This document shows positions 60,535 to 64,000 of a stretch of 64,000 bases of DNA, piece by piece. Where the stretch lies: positions 440,781 through 504,780 of the forward strand of contig NW_005179131.1 in assembly GCF_000350225.1 (NCBI RefSeq). Direction: 5' to 3'. Under the pieces are notes generated by a model. It saw only the letters and a list, made by a program, of their open reading frames with translations. It did no database searches and was not told the origin of the DNA. The position numbers and the translations under genes are program-made. This DNA is from Chondrus crispus. Lineage: Eukaryota > Rhodophyta > Florideophyceae > Gigartinales > Gigartinaceae. How positions within the stretch are numbered: position 1 is the first letter of the stretch; each line of letters starts with the position of its first letter.

Positions 60535-61598
60535 ACAGGCGTGCAGTGCATGAGATCGAGTGAGTTAATGAATAAGAGTGGGGTGTGAACCGCTTCGGTG
60601 ACTGGCGTGGGTGTAGTTTCACTCATCAGAAGTCTATTTCCTGGAATTGTCGCCAATGGTATGGAGCGTGGCAGTGTAGTTCTGCGGGGGAGCCGGTTCT
60701 TCAGCTCGACATCGACGACGAAAAAAGTCGCTCATTGCCTGAGAGGGCTTTTCTCTTGACTTGGGATGGATCTGTGGGTCGTTTTCCGCAGCAGTCCGGT
60801 CGAAGCGTTCACGTTAGCCATGAGACGTTTGTGAGCCGAGACAGGCTCCGTAGATATGTGCGCCTTTTTCCCGCCTCAGCAACCTTGACCTCGGATCTAG
60901 CGCTCCATGAGCGATGAAATAAGGACGGATATGAAGTACCCATGCTGTGAGGTGGGCACGTATGCGGTATTTGTGGATCAACCAAAAGCCCTGATCCAGA
61001 GCCCGTCTGCAGTGTTTTTAACGAAAACAAGATCAGCCTTCACTTCGCAATAGTTGTGCGCATACTGTACCCAAGGGTACCGTGGAAATACTGCTCTGTA
61101 GACCGGGCATCAAACTGGGGTCGTTTGTGTCGCCGCATGTCTAAAAACATTAGCAAACGAGTGCCACCCAGCTTACAAGGCTACAGTACAGTACTGAAGC
61201 CTACAGTACATCGGAGCCCCTATCTGTCGATGGAGTGGAGCCGGCCACTCTGTACAGTATCTATACAGTACCTGTACAGTACCGGACACCACTCTATTTT
61301 CGCCTTTCGGCTCGTGGCTTTCAGCCACGAGCGCCGCCGTCCGATTATATACCTGCGACTACCACCTCTCTCGATCTAGCGAGGGCAAGAGGGAACTAAG
61401 TAAAGACTGACCATCGTCACTTTACTTTTACCTGCGCCGAAGCGTAGAGCCTCGATCCCCCACGCGTCTCTACACTTACCACCGCTTCCGCTACCTGACA
61501 ACGTCTTCCCTCGTCTCAGCTTGGACTGAGATCGCGCTGTCAGCCCAGACCCTCGTGTGCAGCGACAATCCGGATTTGCTGTTACACGATTCTGGAAA
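60535..61598. other. Region with TACAGTA cluster, probable LTR of element C
   Basis: From about 61060, TACTGTA/TACAGTA copies recur (61061, 61188, 61203, 61253, 61263, 61273), as in element A's LTR. A TATA-like GATTATATACC follows at about 61342, 250 bp before the element C gag start. This looks like a U3-R-U5 but only one copy is in the window, so no LTR boundary can be set. Confidence 0.4.
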
Positions 61599-63382
61599 AT
61601 GACGACTAGATCGCAGAGCTCCAAACGCCCGGTCGATCCAAGTCTCGAACATGCCGAAAAAAGGAAGGCTCAACACGAAAAGCTAATACGTCGATGTACC
61701 ACCTTTTCATCGAAATCCGACATCGGCAAGCAGCTTATCGAAGCTGCCAAATCTGTTTTGGAATGCTATCCCCCTGACGAAGAAGAGGACAAAGAAATCA
61801 TATCTGAACATATTACTTCTTTGGTTCCCACGAACGGCTCTTTTTTTCGACAAAATACTTCAGCGAACCTTGCTTCCCTGTGATGGTTCTCCGACAAGTT
61901 TCCGAATTTTATGAGGTGTTGACCGTTCCGAACGAGATGATGAAAAATTTTGACCCAACCGTTCGAGCTGACAAGACACTGATGAACCATATTTGGCTTG
62001 GTAATGCCTTGAAGCTGCCTATTGAGTCACTCCATGACATTTTGGTGGCATATCGCTGTCATAATGTCATCAAAATTCTGACGAATATCGCCAAACACGT
62101 CCCGGTTGAAAAAGAAGCAGAGAACTACAAAGCGGATACTATCAATATCAGCTCTTCCAAATTTCAGACCGACACTACGCCTCCTAGGCTGGATGATCCG
62201 CAAGAAACGTCTAAAAAATTGAGCCGTACTATTTCACCAAACCGAGAGAATATCGGACCTCCTTTTTCACAAGAAGAGCCTCAGATCGCCCAACACGTAA
62301 CCTATGACGACCCGAAAAAGGCAACAGGGGTGCATCAGTACTTTCGTCACAGCTAATTCTCTGGAAAAATATCGGAATCTATCCACTTCACGATAAGGGA
62401 CTACAACATTTGTGCGATGCAACAGCAGTTTTCACCGGTACAAAAGGCATCCTTTTTCATAAATGCGTTTTCTGGTCCAGCTCGGACTCATTTTTTCCAA
62501 AACGCAGACCACAATATGAACTATGACACACTTTGCGAATTGATGAGACAAGAGTATGACTCGGATGGGCGCCAACTCGCTGTGCAGTCTGAATTGGAAA
62601 AACTAAGAATCGAGAAGTTCATGTCTGAAAAAGAGATTACAACGACTTCCCACGGCCTGACGTCGCTAGTTGATCATATTAACTCCTTGGCCCCGCAATG
62701 CCCGAAACAATTTCGACATGATTCTAACAAGACAAGGTTCCTCAGAGCAGCAGTCGTGGGACACCCTTGGGCATCCCGCGCAATAAGCCAGATCACAACC
62801 CTGAAATTTACGTTTCACATCTTTGTCACGGCCTTGCAAGAAGGTATTCAGTTGCATGAAGAAGATTCCAAGCATGACACTTCAACTTTGCTACCAACCA
62901 ATCACCAAAGATATGGACGCGAACCACCTCGTCGTGATTTCAACCGTTCCATTGGACGATCTTTCCATCCCAAGAAAACCCCGATCGGTAGGGACAACAA
63001 AATTTTACGCTGCAGTAACTGCGGAGCTGATGATCATCTTCGCCGCAATTGCCGCACTGGAAATGTGATGTCAAGAATCCAAAGCCGTATTCGCAATGGC
63101 GTTCCAGCTGTGCATGTCGTACAAGAAATTGCTGCCGATCTGCAAGAAATTCTGGATTGGAAAACCACGACCGCTACCGCTGAAGAAACTCATCACTCAC
63201 GACACACTGCCGACGATGATGCAGATCATTCTGCACAGGTGAGCGAATCTGAAGACGAGAGTAAAAAGCTCATGCTTAATGAGTCCGACGTGCACCTTCT
63301 GCACGAACTGGAATCCAATCAAGCAGTGAACACGCTCTCCGGAGACCTCCATCAATTCTCTGAAGAACATTATTTTCATTGA
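61599..63382 (+). pseudogene. Gag of element C, with frameshift and stop
   Basis: Starts MTTRSQSSKRPVD at 61599. The frame shifts at a run of seven T (61841-61847) into the frame that continues VMVLRQVSEFYEV. A TAA at 62354-62356 interrupts that frame, which then resumes (FSGKISESIHFT... to 63382). The middle (INAFSGPARTHFF, LMRQEYDS...LRIEKF) is retrotransposon-Gag-like. A CX2CX4HX4C knuckle, CSNCGADDHLRRNC, lies at about 63012-63053. Two lesions make it a dead copy unless both are recoded. Confidence 0.7.
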
Positions 63383-64000
63383 GGCGACGAGGACATCCTC
63401 CCAGTCATCGTCGCCCCAATTCATCTCGCATTGGCCATTGCACAGCCGTAAAACGTCGCAAACCTACAGACACGTACTGCGTTGTCTCTCAGGTCTTCGT
63501 ATCATCCCTGACATCACCGCAAGTGGCAAACCCAGGTTTTTGCATTGATACGGGAGCACCGACCTCTGTCATCGGCCTACCCGAACTGAGGCGTATCTTT
63601 GCGAAAAACAAACTGAAGTCCCCGCACCTACGCAAGTCTCCAAAGAAATTCAAATTCGCCGATGCAGTCTTCCAGTCACTCGGGCTAGTCGATTTACCTC
63701 TGGCCACGCCCTCAGGTATACCTCCTATCTACATCTCACTGGATGTTGTGACAGCTGACGTTCCCGCACTCATGGGCCTTGACGTCATGGACCAGCAGTC
63801 CCTAACGCCGAATACCGTGACTAATGAACTGCACAAGTGCGTTGTTTTGCAATCGCGAACACAACACGTTTCCGCGCTCACTGACACGCTGTGGAGCGTT
63901 CCCCTTCAACGATATGCACAACACATCTACGCCCCAATGTCCCTTGCGACCTCTTGCCATTTTTCTCAAACACAACTCCGAAAGTTGCATCAGCAGTTTT
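63364..64000 (+). CDS. Pol (protease start) of element C, partial
   Basis: Open in the -1 frame relative to gag from 63364 to the window end, overlapping gag by 19 bases. A retropepsin motif GFCIDTGAPTSVIG at about 63535-63576 is followed by FADAVFQSLG and ALMGLDVMD, the second conserved protease block. No ATG near the start, so synthesis as a Gag-Pol fusion by frameshifting is likely. Confidence 0.7.

Larger units (their letters stand above)
61599..64000 (+). mobile_element. Element C: LTR retroelement, 5' part, runs off window
   Basis: Plus-strand gag followed by an overlapping pol frame with an aspartic protease. Lower GC than elements A and B. The family (Ty3 or copia) cannot be fixed from this part: the protease DTGA motif suits Ty3-like, while the last residues (LRKLHQQF) resemble a pre-integrase region. 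Confidence 0.7.

Noticed and set aside
1..64000. CRISPR arrays, rRNA or tRNA genes
   Set aside because: No spaced direct-repeat array and no cloverleaf or rRNA core sequence seen by eye. GTTCGAATCC at 35433 lies inside the TMEM18 second exon. A tRNA scan would be needed to exclude degenerate copies.

Overview
This is a 64-kb piece of a eukaryotic nuclear genome. The housekeeping genes are compact and nearly intron-free: 1148-aa and 1276-aa proteins sit in single exons, and the only introns I can place are 96-113 bp. Together with the TPI, SEC31, MARCH6-type and helicase-associated-repeat proteins, this points to a red alga, probably a florideophyte. That is an inference from gene structure and protein style, not a database match.

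Layout. 1-1186: 3' half of a decayed Mutator-like (MULE) transposase. 1915-16482: a 14.6-kb, apparently young Ty3/gypsy chromovirus (element A) on the minus strand. It has near-identical 659/660-bp LTRs, separate gag and pol genes, an integrase C-terminal chromodomain and, most unusually, a 758-aa open reading frame on the opposite (plus) strand near its 3' LTR. 16483-17007: a 5'-truncated relative of element A's LTR that cuts into the integrase of element B. 17008-23577: element B, an older Ty3/gypsy copy whose one-frame gag-pol carries four in-frame stops and a frameshift. Its right LTR has landed in a Myb/NAM-associated-like gene remnant (23578-24079). 25064-26688: a decayed pogo/Tigger-like DNA transposon. 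27093-30184: a Harbinger/PIF element with TIRs, a TCA target duplication, an intact transposase ORF lacking the catalytic Glu, and an internal purine-rich minisatellite.

31.6-59.2 kb is the host gene region: a secreted Cys-rich protein, TMEM18, triosephosphate isomerase, a USP30-like deubiquitinase, a MARCH6/Doa10-type RING-CH E3 ligase, a triple helicase-associated-domain protein, a class-II DnaJ/Hsp40, a Pol iota-like Y-family polymerase, SEC31 (COPII) and an organellar ribosome recycling factor. Two C-terminal gene fragments follow (RRP36-like and acylphosphatase-like). The window ends inside a third LTR retroelement (element C, plus strand, damaged gag then protease).

How it fits together. 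The host genes are independent housekeeping functions (glycolysis, ER-associated degradation, ER export, chaperone, translesion synthesis, organelle translation). They are often divergent or convergent with short spacers, for example DNAJB/POLI 147 bp tail to tail, POLI/SEC31 558 bp head to head, and SEC31/RRF 187 bp tail to tail. The left 30 kb is a transposon nest. The most promising undescribed item is element A's antisense gene, together with its hairpin-rich, possibly bidirectional LTR.
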